Shown in pieces: positions 27,778 to 36,472 of a stretch of 64,000 nt of DNA (within the stretch, counting starts at the first letter, position 1; each line of letters opens with the position of its first letter). Source of the DNA: Neobacillus niacini NBRC 15566 (GTDB lineage Bacteria; Bacillota; Bacilli; Bacillales; Cytobacillaceae). The translations under genes were made by a program, and so were the position numbers. The DNA lies in assembly GCF_001591505.1 (NCBI RefSeq), contig NZ_BCVA01000006.1, positions 62,001 through 126,000 on the forward strand, read 5' to 3'. The notes below the pieces were generated by a model that worked only from the letters and a program-made list of their open reading frames with translations, was not told where the DNA came from and ran no database searches.

Positions 27778-28471
27778 ATTTTCCAGCCTTCCAGATTTTA
27801 TGTTTCCAAGCCTGACTCAAGTTCTTGACACATTATTTAACGGCTTAGTCAGCGGTCAAATCACACTGGCAATCGGTAAAAGTATGGGGCGTATCCTCCT
27901 TGGTTTTACAATTGCTATCGTAGTAGGATTAATACTAGGTTACTTCATCTGGAGATATAAACTAGTTGAAGATACGCTTGGTTTTGTGGTAACGGCACTT
28001 CAATCGATACCAAGTATCGTTTGGTTCCCGTTAGCAATCATTTGGTTCGGTTTAAATGACTTTTCGATCCTATTTATCGTTACCATTGGTGCCACATGGA
28101 CCATGACGGTGAATGCAACAAGCGGATTCAAAAATGTACCTCAGCTTTATCAGCGTGTTGCAAAGGTGTATGGTTCAAGCGGTTTTCATTTCCTTCGGAC
28201 TGTGATTCTTCCAGCGTCTGTACCGCAAATTATTTCTGGGCTGCGGATTGCTTGGGCATTCTCATGGCGCGCTTTAATGGCCGGTGAGCTTCTTGGCGGC
28301 GGAGGCGGCCTTGGACAACTGCTAGAAATGGGCCGCTCACTTGGTCAAATGGATTTAGTTATTTCTGTCATGATTATCATTGCCATTATCGGGACCATTG
28401 TCGATAATGTTGTATTTTCAAGACTTGAACGCAATGTAGAAGTAAAATGGGGTATTAGAAAAAGAGCTTAA
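27710..28471 (+). CDS. ABC transporter permease (SsuC/TauC/NrtB type)
   Basis: A 253-aa permease with about six membrane segments. The EAA-type loop reads VAKVYGSSGFHFLRTVILPASVPQIISGL near residues 148-176, the docking site for the ATPase. ATG 27710 follows AAGGAGG by 9 nt; GTG 27707 is in the same frame and also possible. It lies inside the end of the ATPase gene, so the two are probably translationally coupled. Confidence 0.88.
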   Translation: MTTALRRIIFIAAIAVIWEVTSRFSSLPDFMFPSLTQVLDTLFNGLVSGQITLAIGKSMGRILLGFTIAIVVGLILGYFIWRYKLVEDTLGFVVTALQSIPSIVWFPLAIIWFGLNDFSILFIVTIGATWTMTVNATSGFKNVPQLYQRVAKVYGSSGFHFLRTVILPASVPQIISGLRIAWAFSWRALMAGELLGGGGGLGQLLEMGRSLGQMDLVISVMIIIAIIGTIVDNVVFSRLERNVEVKWGIRKRA

Positions 28472-28499
28472 TAAATTTAATTTACCAGGAGAGAAAAAA

Positions 28500-29507
28500 A
28501 TGTTAAAAAAATCAATGCTATATCTATTTATCAGTATTTTATTTATTGGGCTTTTAAGCGGTTGTGCGCAATCTTCCAACGAAGATGAAGACAAAGGCGA
28601 TGGGGGAGAAGTTAAAACCGTTAAGATTGGATATTTTCCAAACCTAACTCATATCGCTACAATTGTTGCACTTGAAAAAGGTTATTTTGAAGAAGCTTTC
28701 GGTAAAGATGTAAAAATTGAAACAAAAACAGTTGCAAATGGCGGACTATTTATGGAAGCAATGGCAACAAAAGCGATTGACGTGGGTACAGTAGGACCTG
28801 GTCCATTACTTAACTTTTATGTAAAAAATAAGGAGTATCACCTAATCTCAGGTGCAGTTAATGGCGGTGCGGTTCTAGTTGCAGCAGAAGGCAGCGGAGT
28901 GGAAAAATTAGAAGATTTAGATGGAAAAAAGGTAGCGATTCCGGTTATTGGAAGCACGCAGGATGTAATGTTACGTAAAGCATTAAAAGAAGCAGATTTA
29001 AAAGCAAAAACTAGCGGCGGTACAGTAGATTTATTTGCTGCAGCACCTGCTGACACAGCTTCTTTATTCATCCAAAAACAAGTGGACGCAGCGGCAACAC
29101 AAGAGCCTTGGGGATATGTCCTTGAAAACCAAGCAAATGGTAAACTGCTTTTAGACTGGGATAAATTTGCTTGGGGTAAGGAATCTACCAATACAGTAGT
29201 GGCTGCTAGAGCAGACTTCTTGAAAAATAAAGACTTATCACAAAAATATCTTGACGCTCACAAAAAGGCCGTACAATTCATTCAAGACAATCCAGAAGAG
29301 AGTAAAGAAATTGTCATTAAGCATTTAAAAGATCTTACTGGTAAAGAGTTAAATAAAGATGAAGTTGACGCAGCGTTTTCCCGTTTAGCTGTTACGACAG
29401 AAGTGAACGAAAAAGTAATTCAGGAAATGGCTGATATCAGCAAAGAAGCTGGATATATTCCAAGCAGTGATATTAAAGGTTTAATCGACTTATCATTAGT
29501 GAAGTAA
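28500..29507 (+). CDS. ABC transporter substrate-binding lipoprotein (SsuA/NrtA type)
   Basis: A 335-aa lipoprotein that captures the substrate outside the membrane. The lipobox LLSGC places the lipidated Cys at residue 22, followed by an acidic linker. The mature part opens with VKIGYFPNLTHIATIVALEKGYF and has the DVGTVGPGPLLNFY hinge near residue 98. The fold is the NMT1/sulfonate-binding type. The neighbouring cysK suggests a sulfur source, but nitrate or another anion is possible. Confidence 0.87.
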   Translation: MLKKSMLYLFISILFIGLLSGCAQSSNEDEDKGDGGEVKTVKIGYFPNLTHIATIVALEKGYFEEAFGKDVKIETKTVANGGLFMEAMATKAIDVGTVGPGPLLNFYVKNKEYHLISGAVNGGAVLVAAEGSGVEKLEDLDGKKVAIPVIGSTQDVMLRKALKEADLKAKTSGGTVDLFAAAPADTASLFIQKQVDAAATQEPWGYVLENQANGKLLLDWDKFAWGKESTNTVVAARADFLKNKDLSQKYLDAHKKAVQFIQDNPEESKEIVIKHLKDLTGKELNKDEVDAAFSRLAVTTEVNEKVIQEMADISKEAGYIPSSDIKGLIDLSLVK

Positions 29508-29511
29508 TAAT

Positions 29512-29553
29512 AAAAGGTTTTGGACTCAATTGTGAGTTCAAAACCTTTTTTTA
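29512..29553 (+). terminator. Terminator after the ABC operon
   Basis: AAAGGTTTTGGACTC pairs with GAGTTCAAAACCTTT (one wobble) around AATTGT, followed by a T-run. Confidence 0.9.
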
Positions 29554-29596
29554 AGGTAAAATAAGAATGGAATTACATAGAGGAAGGATGAGAAAA

Positions 29597-30022
29597 ATGA
29601 AATCAACCATTACTTGGACAGGGGATATGGCGTTTACGGGAACTACACCTTCAGGTCATGAATTAAGGATGGATGCTGCACCAGAGGTTGGCGGCCAAAA
29701 TAGCGGCCCAAGACCAACAGAGCTGCTCCTTTATTCGCTGGCAGGTTGTACTGGAATTGATATTGTCATGATTTTAAAGAAAATGCGTTTAGAGTTAACA
29801 GGTTTTTCCATGGAAGTAGAGGGGACACGTGCCAACACAGAACCTAAGAAATTTACCGATTTTCATATTCACTATTCAGTGGAAGGAGATCTGCCAGAAG
29901 ACAAAGTTGTCCGTGCAATCCAATTGTCAAAAGACAAATACTGCTCCGTATCCCATTCATTAAGTGCAAACATCGTAGCAAGTTATTCTATTAATGGTGT
30001 AAAAGGAAATCAAGTTTTATAA
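29597..30022 (+). CDS. OsmC family peroxiredoxin-like protein
   Basis: A 142-aa OsmC/YhfA-type protein, likely a thiol peroxidase against organic hydroperoxides. The two family cysteines are visible in YSLAGCTGIDIVMIL near residue 55 and KYCSVSHSLSANI near 118, after the GGQNSGPRPTELLL segment. ATG 29597 is chosen with GAGGAAGG about 10 nt upstream; the frame is open further upstream. Next to sulfur uptake genes, it may belong to thiol or oxidative stress defence. Confidence 0.85.
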   Translation: MKSTITWTGDMAFTGTTPSGHELRMDAAPEVGGQNSGPRPTELLLYSLAGCTGIDIVMILKKMRLELTGFSMEVEGTRANTEPKKFTDFHIHYSVEGDLPEDKVVRAIQLSKDKYCSVSHSLSANIVASYSINGVKGNQVL

Positions 30023-30023
30023 A

Positions 30024-30215
30024 AGGCTGTGTAAATGCTAGAATTTATTTTGGCACTCTGTTGATTTGCGCGGAAGGCACATAGACTCCTGCGGGAGGAC
30101 GGGGCCGGGGGAGACCCCATAGGCGCATTAGCACCAAGGAGGCTCCCCCGGACCGCGCCCGCGGAAAAGCGAAGTCCCTGGAGCGCAAATCAACAGACCA
30201 AATTTAACACAGCCT
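30024..30215. repeat. 192-nt GC-rich intergenic inverted-repeat element
   Basis: Outer ends AGGCTGTGT (30024-30032) and ACACAGCCT (30207-30215) are complementary. Inside, CTGTTGATTTGCGC (from 30058) pairs with GCGCAAATCAACAG (to about 30196). The core is far richer in GC than the rest of the window (CGGGGCCGGGGGAGACCCC, CTCCCCCGGACCGCGCCCGC). Elements with CCTGCGGGAG and AAATCAACA ends recur in Bacillaceae genomes as I recall. No ORF; non-autonomous mobile or REP-like repeat inferred. Confidence 0.75.
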
Positions 30216-30217
30216 AG

Positions 30218-30251
30218 TAAAAAAAGAGGATTCAGCTTTTGGCTGAATCCC
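30218..30251 (-). terminator. Terminator overlapping the J-domain gene stop
   Basis: GGATTCAGC (30228-30236) pairs with GCTGAATCC (30242-30250), and the A-run at 30219-30225 is a T-run on the minus strand. Confidence 0.8.
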
Positions 30252-30762
30252 TTACTTTGTCATAGTGATCATAAAATACTTTAAACAGCCGTTCATCTCC
30301 GCCTCGATCCGGATGAAGGGCTTTTAATAGTTTCTTGTATTCTTTTTTAATCGTGTCACTATCTGCCCTAGGATCTAATCCTAATAATGAGGTTAGAGTC
30401 AAAGGAGCTGTATCGGACATTGCATACTCTGCATGGAGCATTCTTTTTAACGATCGATTTTTTGCCTGTTCAATTCGAATAGTGGTTCTTAACTGTTCAA
30501 TTTCTTGTTTCAGCTTTTGATTGTCACGAAACGTTTTTTCCCATTGATGATAATCGACTCCGAACTGCTTCGTTTTATTCTCTATCTTTTTTTCTAAAAT
30601 AAAGGATGCTAAATCGACGGGAGTTACAGAGTATTCAAGATTAAGGTGCTTCGTTCTTCTAGCCTTTAATTTTCCATCGAGTATCCAGCGGATGACAGCC
30701 TGTTCACTGTCTGTAATACCTTCAGCTCGAAGCTGTTCTGTAACCTCTTTAACATTTAACAT
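30232..30762 (-). CDS. HTH-like and J-domain (DnaJ) protein
   Basis: A 176-aa two-part protein. Residues 1-60 look like a helix-turn-helix (VTEQLRAEGITDSEQAVIRWILDGKLKA). A coiled-coil region follows (residues 65-105, KTFRDNQKLKQEIEQLRTT). The C-terminus is a J-domain with the HPD triad in KALHPDRGGDE near residue 152, which normally stimulates a DnaK ATPase. Gly/Phe and zinc-finger regions of true DnaJ are absent, so it is a specialised co-chaperone with unknown target. Confidence 0.75.
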   Translation of the reverse strand: MLNVKEVTEQLRAEGITDSEQAVIRWILDGKLKARRTKHLNLEYSVTPVDLASFILEKKIENKTKQFGVDYHQWEKTFRDNQKLKQEIEQLRTTIRIEQAKNRSLKRMLHAEYAMSDTAPLTLTSLLGLDPRADSDTIKKEYKKLLKALHPDRGGDERLFKVFYDHYDKVRDSAKS

Positions 30763-30869
30763 AAAATCAACTCATTCTACATTCGACTAGTATTTACTAA
30801 ACTAATGTATCACATGGGAAATGTTACAGGTTTACAAGACTATTTAATTTTTGTTAAAAAAAGTTTTCA

Positions 30870-31370
30870 TTAACGATTATCTACTTTTTCCGGATAAAGG
30901 TCATGGTTCATTAATCGGAAAGATGCCATTTCCTCAAATTTAGTACCTGGCTTGCCATAGTTGCACCAAGGATCAATTGAAATTCCACCGCGTGGTGTGA
31001 ACTTACCCCAAACCTCAATATAGCGGGGATCTAAAAGCTTAATTAAATCGTTCATAATGATGTTAACGCAATCCTCATGAAAATCACCATGATTTCTGAA
31101 GCTGAATAAATAGAGTTTTAAAGACTTACTTTCTACTATTTTTTTATCAGGTATGTATGAGATATACATGGTTGCAAAATCAGGTTGATGTGTAAGCGGG
31201 CAAAGACTAGTAAATTCAGGGCAATTAAATTTTACGAAATAATCACGCTCTGGGTGAAGATTATCGACTGCCTCCAAAACTTCCGGAGCATATTCAAACG
31301 AGTATTGTGTATTTTGATTTCCTAGTAATGTTAAATCCTTTAATCCTTCTTCGTGGCTGCGGCCTGACAT
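30870..31370 (-). CDS. queF: NADPH-dependent 7-cyano-7-deazaguanine reductase
   Basis: Reduces preQ0 to preQ1 in queuosine biosynthesis. The 166-aa unimodular enzyme shows [13 protein letters not shown] near residue 57, with the catalytic Cys; [20 protein letters not shown] near 80-99, the substrate-binding QueF motif; and RGGISIDPW near 131. It is transcribed away from queCDE, with its own preQ1 riboswitch, whereas B. subtilis keeps all four genes in one operon. Confidence 0.95.
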   Translation of the reverse strand: MSGRSHEEGLKDLTLLGNQNTQYSFEYAPEVLEAVDNLHPERDYFVKFNCPEFTSLCPLTHQPDFATMYISYIPDKKIVESKSLKLYLFSFRNHGDFHEDCVNIIMNDLIKLLDPRYIEVWGKFTPRGGISIDPWCNYGKPGTKFEEMASFRLMNHDLYPEKVDNR

Positions 31371-31448
31371 TAAAAAACCTCCAAGTCAAAATGTATATTC
31401 TAGATAGCCCTAGCAATCAATCTATAACAACTAATTGGATAAAAACAA

Positions 31449-31530
31449 AAAGCCATGTCCGGTATGGACATGGCATAGAGTCATGTGTCCATAGTTTTTT
31501 ATAGAGGGTATCAGCTATGAACCTCTCCCG
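31449..31530 (-). ncRNA. preQ1-I riboswitch of queF
   Basis: On the minus strand the aptamer AGAGGTTCATAGCTGA begins at 31526 and continues through ACCCTCTATAAAAAACTA to about 31490, matching the preQ1-I consensus. A terminator, GCCATGTCC pairing with GGACATGGC (31451-31474), is followed by a T-run. Bound preQ1 should stop queF transcription. Confidence 0.94.
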
Positions 31531-31555
31531 TTTAAGTACGGGTATATCTTCCCAT

Positions 31556-31584
31556 ATAATAAAGGAGACCGACAAAAACGTCAA
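31556..31584 (-). promoter_or_regulatory. queF promoter
   Basis: Minus-strand -35 TTGACG (31584-31579), a 17-nt spacer and -10 TATTAT (31561-31556), about 30 nt before the riboswitch. Confidence 0.65.
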
Positions 31585-31646
31585 TTAAAAAATTTAATTC
31601 CTATTTTCGATTATATTATGATATTATACTAACAGCATAAACCAAT

Positions 31647-31717
31647 AGAGGTTCTAGCACCCCTCGTTAAAAAAACTAAGATGAAGCAGTACTTCTATCT
31701 TGGGGTACTGCTTTTTC
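31647..31717 (+). ncRNA. preQ1-I riboswitch of queCDE
   Basis: AGAGGTTCTAGCACCCCTC (from 31647), with the A-rich tail AAAAAAACTAA ending near 31680, matches the preQ1-I class. The terminator GCAGTAC (31686-31692) with GTACTGC (31705-31711) and TTTTT follows. The P1 helix differs from the queF copy. Confidence 0.94.
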
Positions 31718-31742
31718 TATTTTGGAAGGAGTTTCCTTATTC

Positions 31743-32399
31743 ATGTTAAAAGATGAAAAAGCCATTGTCGTATTTAGCGGCGGGCAGGACAGCACTACTT
31801 GTTTATTTTGGGCATTACAACAATTTAAAGAGGTGGAAGCAGTCACATTTGACTACAATCAACGACATCGTTTAGAAATTGAATGTGCCAAAAATATAGC
31901 CAATGAACTCGGTGTCAGACACCATATATTAGATATGTCTTTATTGAATCAGCTCGCACCCAATGCGTTAACACGCACAGATATTGAAGTCAAAGACGGA
32001 GAAGAGGGAGAACTTCCATCAACGTTTGTACCTGGAAGAAACCTATTGTTCCTGACCTTTGCCGGTGTGTTAGCTCGTCAGGTTGGTGCCAAGCATTTAG
32101 TCACCGGTGTTTGTGAAACAGATTTCAGCGGCTACCCAGATTGCCGCGATATTTTTATCAAATCACTAAATGTTACCTTAAATCTTTCGATGGATGATAA
32201 CTTTGTCATCCATACCCCGTTAATGTGGCTAAATAAAGCGGAAACATGGGCATTAGCAGATGAATTAAATGCATTCGAATTTGTCCGTGAAAAAACATTA
32301 ACCTGTTACAATGGAGTGATTTCGGACGGCTGCGGCGAATGTCCTGCATGTGTGTTAAGAAAACGAGGACTCGATGATTTTCTAAGTGGGAGGTTTTAA
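31743..32399 (+). CDS. queC: 7-cyano-7-deazaguanine synthase
   Basis: Converts 7-carboxy-7-deazaguanine to preQ0 with ATP and ammonia. The 218-aa protein has the PP-loop [15 protein letters not shown] near residue 11 and the C-terminal Zn-binding cysteines [14 protein letters not shown] near 195-210. I choose ATG 31743, about 12 nt after GGAAGGAG; the frame extends to a TTG at 31722 inside the terminator tail. First gene of queC-queD-queE. Confidence 0.94.
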   Translation: MLKDEKAIVVFSGGQDSTTCLFWALQQFKEVEAVTFDYNQRHRLEIECAKNIANELGVRHHILDMSLLNQLAPNALTRTDIEVKDGEEGELPSTFVPGRNLLFLTFAGVLARQVGAKHLVTGVCETDFSGYPDCRDIFIKSLNVTLNLSMDDNFVIHTPLMWLNKAETWALADELNAFEFVREKTLTCYNGVISDGCGECPACVLRKRGLDDFLSGRF

Positions 32400-32402
32400 G
32401 AC

Positions 32403-32882
32403 ATGTATGGCTTTAGAATCGTCGATAAACTACAAAAAATAGATGAAGATATCCAGCTTAATGAGCTCAAATATCATAATAAGCGTGTTTTAGTGAGTAA
32501 AGAATTTACTTTTGACGCAGCCCATCACTTACACTGCTATGAAGGAAAGTGCAAGAACCTCCATGGCCACACCTATAAAGTGGTCTTTGGGATTAGCGGC
32601 TATGTGGATCACCGAGGGTTAATGATGGATTTTGGTGATATCAAAGACATTTGGAAAAATGAAATAGAAATTCACCTGGATCACCGTTATTTAAATGAAA
32701 CGCTGCCGCCGATGAATACAACCGCTGAAAATATCGTAGTCTGGATTTATCAAAAAATGCAAGAAGCATTAACCAAAGCAGAGTACAAGGACCAATACCT
32801 CGGTGGAAGAGTAGAATTTGTCCGCCTCTTTGAAACGCCAACTTGCTATGCAGAAGCAAGAAGGGAGTGGATGGAGGAATGA
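32403..32882 (+). CDS. queD: 6-carboxy-5,6,7,8-tetrahydropterin synthase
   Basis: Makes 6-carboxytetrahydropterin from dihydroneopterin triphosphate. The 159-aa protein has the zinc and catalytic sites of the QueD/PTPS fold: FDAAHHLHCYEGKCKNLHGHTY near residue 39-60, MDFGDIKDIW near 76 and HLDHRYLNE near 92. Starts 3 nt after queC stops. Confidence 0.94.
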   Translation: MYGFRIVDKLQKIDEDIQLNELKYHNKRVLVSKEFTFDAAHHLHCYEGKCKNLHGHTYKVVFGISGYVDHRGLMMDFGDIKDIWKNEIEIHLDHRYLNETLPPMNTTAENIVVWIYQKMQEALTKAEYKDQYLGGRVEFVRLFETPTCYAEARREWMEE

Positions 32883-33607
32883 AGAGAATTCCCGTACTAG
32901 AGATTTTTGGCCCGACAATCCAGGGCGAAGGGATGGTGGTTGGACAAAAAACAATGTTTGTTCGAACAGCCGGCTGCGATTATTCCTGCAGCTGGTGTGA
33001 TTCAGCCTTCACGTGGGACGGGAGCGCCAAAGATGATATCAGACAGATGACTGCGGAAGAAATATGGTCAGAGCTAAAGTCCCTTGGCGGGGACAATTTC
33101 TCCTTTGTTACCATCTCAGGGGGGAATCCCGCACTTTTAAAGAATCTAGATTCACTGATTGATTTGTTAAAAGAAAAGCAGATTAATATTGGTATTGAAA
33201 CGCAGGGAAGCAGATGGCAGGACTGGTTTTTGAAAATTGATGAACTAACGATCTCGCCAAAACCTCCAAGCTCGAACATGGAAACAAATTTTGAAATATT
33301 AGATTCTATTTTTATAAATTTAGATGAAAACCAGTTTGAAAATAATGTTAGTTTAAAAGTGGTTATTTTCGATGAAGTTGATCTCGAATATGCAAGAATG
33401 GTTCATAAGCGTTATGAAGGCATTCCTTTTTATTTGCAGGTAGGGAATGACGACCTTACGAATGGTAATAATCAACAGCTAATCCAAAAGCTGCTTATTA
33501 AATATGAGTGGCTCGTCAATCGGGTAGTCGAAGACAGTCAGTTAAACAATGTCAAAGTACTGCCTCAACTGCATGCCCTGCTTTGGGGGAATAAACGCGG
33601 AGTATAA
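32879..33607 (+). CDS. queE: 7-carboxy-7-deazaguanine synthase (radical SAM)
   Basis: Radical SAM enzyme forming the deazaguanine ring. The 242-aa protein has the cluster motif C-x3-C-x2-C in AGCDYSCSWCDSAFTW near residue 31, preceded by FGPTIQGEG near 9. ATG 32879 overlaps the queD stop in an ATGA, with GGATGGAGG upstream. The frame is open upstream, but that part is shared with queD and unlikely to be translated. Confidence 0.94.
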   Translation: MKRIPVLEIFGPTIQGEGMVVGQKTMFVRTAGCDYSCSWCDSAFTWDGSAKDDIRQMTAEEIWSELKSLGGDNFSFVTISGGNPALLKNLDSLIDLLKEKQINIGIETQGSRWQDWFLKIDELTISPKPPSSNMETNFEILDSIFINLDENQFENNVSLKVVIFDEVDLEYARMVHKRYEGIPFYLQVGNDDLTNGNNQQLIQKLLIKYEWLVNRVVEDSQLNNVKVLPQLHALLWGNKRGV

Positions 33608-33761
33608 ATAATAAAGCCCAGGTGCTATTTTTATAATACATGCCGAAATGCCAGTTGTATTAGCTGTCTTGTTCTTAATCAAGTAACCAAACCAGCAAAA
33701 GTAGAATAAACGAAGATTTTTCGGTTAAATCCAAAATGAAGCTCGTTTTGGGGGAAATAAG

Positions 33762-33885
33762 GGGAGGTTTTCCGCTTATGTATAGAAAAATCCGCCATTT
33801 TTGAATTTTTCAAGTCAATAGGCGGAATCTCTCCGTCTGTTTAAGCATTTTTTATTATAATTTTTAAATAAGCGGAATTCCTCCC
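33762..33885. repeat. 124-nt intergenic inverted-repeat element
   Basis: GGGAGGTTTTCCGCTTAT (33762-33779) is complementary, with two mismatches, to ATAAGCGGAATTCCTCCC (33868-33885). Nested TCCGCC (33791-33796) pairs with GGCGGA (33821-33826) and TTGAA with TTCAA in between. An adjacent hairpin, CCAAAA/TTTTGG, lies at 33731-33751. No ORF. Lies between convergent queE and the AbrB-family gene; no strong terminator is seen elsewhere in this gap. Confidence 0.6.
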
Positions 33886-33896
33886 TTTAAATTTAC

Positions 33897-35015
33897 CTAG
33901 GCGGGCTTATCTGTATTTTTTAACAATTTCTTCTTAAAAATCCATCTAAGGAATGGGGGTACAGCAAAAAAGATAAACAGGAGCCGGAATAATTGGAATC
34001 CCGCGACCATCGATAAATCAGCTTGAACTTCATGTGCCAGTATCGCCATTTGATCGGCCCCTCCAGGAGTTAGGCTTAAAAAACTTGTGGCAGGAGTGAT
34101 ATCGTAAAAATGGACAAGAAGCATGCTCATTCCTAACGATCCTAATACCATTACGATTCCGCTGCCGATCGCAAGAGTAAGGATTTTTGTTTTATTCTCG
34201 AGCTTTTCTGGTTTTAACATTAAACCAATGTGGCTTCCAATCATGAATTGGGATAGATCTAATAGGAAGGTGGGCAGTTCCGGACCGTTGTAACCGGAAA
34301 TAGTCAAAACAGCAGTTCCAACAATGGGTCCTAATAAAAATGGTGTAGGAGCATTTAGCTTTTTCCCAATAAAAGCAAATATCAGGCATAATCCCGCAAA
34401 AATTAGGAAGTTGGGAAAAAGCGATCCCGTTTGTTCAGTAATGTCTAGCTTTGAGCCCACTGAAGAATGATAAAATAATGGGCTGCTAATTAAAAATGGA
34501 ACGGAGAAAATTATGATAATCACGCGAGTTACTTGTAGAAAAGTAACAACCGTAAGATCAATCCCCTTTGCCTCTTCTGAAAAAGTAATCATCTGTGATA
34601 GTCCTCCTGGAATACTGCCAGTAAGGACGGTAGGGTAATCAATACCGGATAGTTTAGATACAAAAAAAGCAATCCCCGCACAAAAGGAAATAAGAATAAT
34701 GGTTAGGATCAGCATAATTGGCAGTTTTCCAACTATTTGAATGACAGCTTCTTTTGTCAGTGATAATCCAATCGAATATCCCAATAATACCAAGCCTGCA
34801 TCCCTGATCGGTTTTGGCCAAAAAGCCTCAAATCCCCCTGCTTTAGAAGAAATTAAGACAGCACTCATCGGCCCAAGCAGCCATGGAATAGGAATTCCTA
34901 AAAGTGAAAATAAGAAACCACCTGCAGCGGCTATGAAGATTGTTATGTAAAAACGATTATTTTTAGTTTTATAATTGATCAAAAACATCCCCGCTAACAT
35001 CTTTTTATCTATCAT
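33897..35015 (-). CDS. AbrB family membrane protein (PF05145 type)
   Basis: A 372-aa membrane protein of two similar halves, each with about five or six helices. The repeated signature GGLSQMITFSEEAKGIDL (near residue 145) and GGADQMAILAHEVQADLSMV (near 323), together with GIPIPWLLGPM near 41, mark the family often called AbrB or putative ammonia monooxygenase. Despite the name it is not the AbrB DNA-binding regulator. Substrate unknown. Confidence 0.8.
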   Translation of the reverse strand: MIDKKMLAGMFLINYKTKNNRFYITIFIAAAGGFLFSLLGIPIPWLLGPMSAVLISSKAGGFEAFWPKPIRDAGLVLLGYSIGLSLTKEAVIQIVGKLPIMLILTIILISFCAGIAFFVSKLSGIDYPTVLTGSIPGGLSQMITFSEEAKGIDLTVVTFLQVTRVIIIIFSVPFLISSPLFYHSSVGSKLDITEQTGSLFPNFLIFAGLCLIFAFIGKKLNAPTPFLLGPIVGTAVLTISGYNGPELPTFLLDLSQFMIGSHIGLMLKPEKLENKTKILTLAIGSGIVMVLGSLGMSMLLVHFYDITPATSFLSLTPGGADQMAILAHEVQADLSMVAGFQLFRLLFIFFAVPPFLRWIFKKKLLKNTDKPA

Positions 35016-35196
35016 ACCAAAAATTGCTAATACTGTAGACCATTAATAAAAATACAATTTATTTTCTTTTATTAAGTTAAGATGAAGTTTGCTTTAAGAG
35101 TAGGTAAATATGCTAAGAATCGACACACACACAACCTACAAGCGTTTAGAATCGAAGAGGAGCTTAGGAGTTCTAAAAATCTGGAGGTGACAAGGT

Positions 35197-35397
35197 ATGA
35201 AGAATATTCTTCGAACCGCTGTCCAGCGAAGAAGGCAATTCCTTATAGATAAACTGCTAAAAGTGGGTGTGTTTAAAAAAGAAGATCGACATCTGTATGA
35301 ATGGACTTTAACTGACCTAGAGGAAGAATACAAATATATAGAAACCAGTAGTCTGGCTAAGGGAAAGTTAGACCAAGATAGCCAATTACAACAATAA
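35197..35397 (+). CDS. Fur-regulated basic protein A (FbpA)-like
   Basis: A 66-aa basic protein with the FbpA-type core: LRTAVQRRRQFLIDKLLKVGVFKKEDRHLYEWTLTDLEEEY in residues 5-45. In B. subtilis FbpA acts in the iron-sparing response with the FsrA RNA. ATG 35197 follows CTGGAGGTGAC. I looked for a Fur box in the 150 nt upstream and saw none, so iron control is not supported by this sequence. Confidence 0.75.
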   Translation: MKNILRTAVQRRRQFLIDKLLKVGVFKKEDRHLYEWTLTDLEEEYKYIETSSLAKGKLDQDSQLQQ

Positions 35398-35426
35398 TGT
35401 GGTAAATACTTAGATGAACGCAAGGA

Positions 35427-35455
35427 AGGCCGGTTATTTGACCGGCCTATTTAAA
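35427..35455 (+). terminator. Terminator after the FbpA-like gene
   Basis: AGGCCGGT (35427-35434) with ACCGGCCT (35441-35448), followed by a short T-rich stretch. Confidence 0.75.
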
Positions 35456-35461
35456 ACTTAT

Positions 35462-36472
35462 TTACATTTTTTCGGTACCTAACTCGCCACGATCAACAGC
35501 CATTGGAGGTTGTTCCATCCATTTATTATTGATCATGATGTTAGAGCCATCCTCTGAATATAATTGAATTTCTAAAGATAATCTGTTGTACATAACCCCC
35601 AGGTCCATTCGAGGACTTTGAGACACACCAGTTCCGTAATAGCCAATACTCAGGCCAATTAACCCGGCAGTAAAGAACATAATCAATTTATCGGAAAAAG
35701 TGTACGATGTACTTGTTGTTACTTCTGCAGATATATTTGCTGGAACGGGAAGATTACATTCCTCTAATTTTTTTCCAAATAATTTAATATGTTTCTTACC
35801 AATGTCAATTCCTCTTAGCATAAATTGAATAACTTCCTTATCCTGCGCTACCTGGCTAAATCCAATAAGAGTAGCTACTCCTAAAATGTTTCGCTGGACG
35901 TTTGCATAGAGATTGCTTACCTCTGCTATGATTAATGGTCTTTTTTCTCCGATTATATCGAAAAGAAACGCTTGTTTATTGACAATTTCAACTTTCTCCA
36001 TTGGTAAATGAGGTGATCTCACATAAAGACCTTTTTCCAATAACAGATCCTTTGAAACTTTGTACAATTGCATGGTTTCAGAAACACATTCATAATAAAA
36101 ATCAGTAATGTCGGACCGTACCGCTGAAGAGACACTTGCTGAATAATTTGTGAGACCAATCTTTGCCATCTGGTGAATAAATTGGAGAACATAGCTGTCC
36201 GTATATAACTTAGGAGCGGATAGATCCACATCCTCTTCTATTTTAAAACCATGTGGGACTGCATAATTCTCCTCATTAAAAAAGGTCGTTAATTTCTCAA
36301 TATGCTTCTTTGATAAATTTAAGGCAAATTCAATGACTGGTTTGATTTCCGGGTCTTCCACCTTTTCTAAAAAAAAGGTAAGAACACAAATACTGCCGCT
36401 GTCATTCATGTATTGAGACCAAAGCTGAGCAAATTCAGCGGATGTAATCATTACTCTCTTGTCTATTTCCAT
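35462..36472 (-). CDS. DUF3231 family protein (paralogue 1)
   Basis: A 336-aa protein made of two similar halves of about 165 residues. Each half starts with an (A/V)(E/S)xLWxxY-type helix and carries a conserved FxxE-N(Y/L)xxP segment (FNEENYAVPHGF; LEECNLPVPANI), suggesting paired four-helix bundles as in ferritin-like proteins. Ends WMEQPPMAVDRGEL. I start at ATG 36472, preceded by GGAGG; the open frame upstream encodes hydrophobic sequence without a ribosome site. It is homologous to the pair at 42271 and 43337. Function unknown; DUF3231 genes are frequent in spore formers. Confidence 0.8.
   Translation of the reverse strand: MEIDKRVMITSAEFAQLWSQYMNDSGSICVLTFFLEKVEDPEIKPVIEFALNLSKKHIEKLTTFFNEENYAVPHGFKIEEDVDLSAPKLYTDSYVLQFIHQMAKIGLTNYSASVSSAVRSDITDFYYECVSETMQLYKVSKDLLLEKGLYVRSPHLPMEKVEIVNKQAFLFDIIGEKRPLIIAEVSNLYANVQRNILGVATLIGFSQVAQDKEVIQFMLRGIDIGKKHIKLFGKKLEECNLPVPANISAEVTTSTSYTFSDKLIMFFTAGLIGLSIGYYGTGVSQSPRMDLGVMYNRLSLEIQLYSEDGSNIMINNKWMEQPPMAVDRGELGTEKM

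Noticed and set aside
35041..35196. Fur box before the FbpA-like gene
   Set aside because: No TGATAAT-type inverted repeat found.
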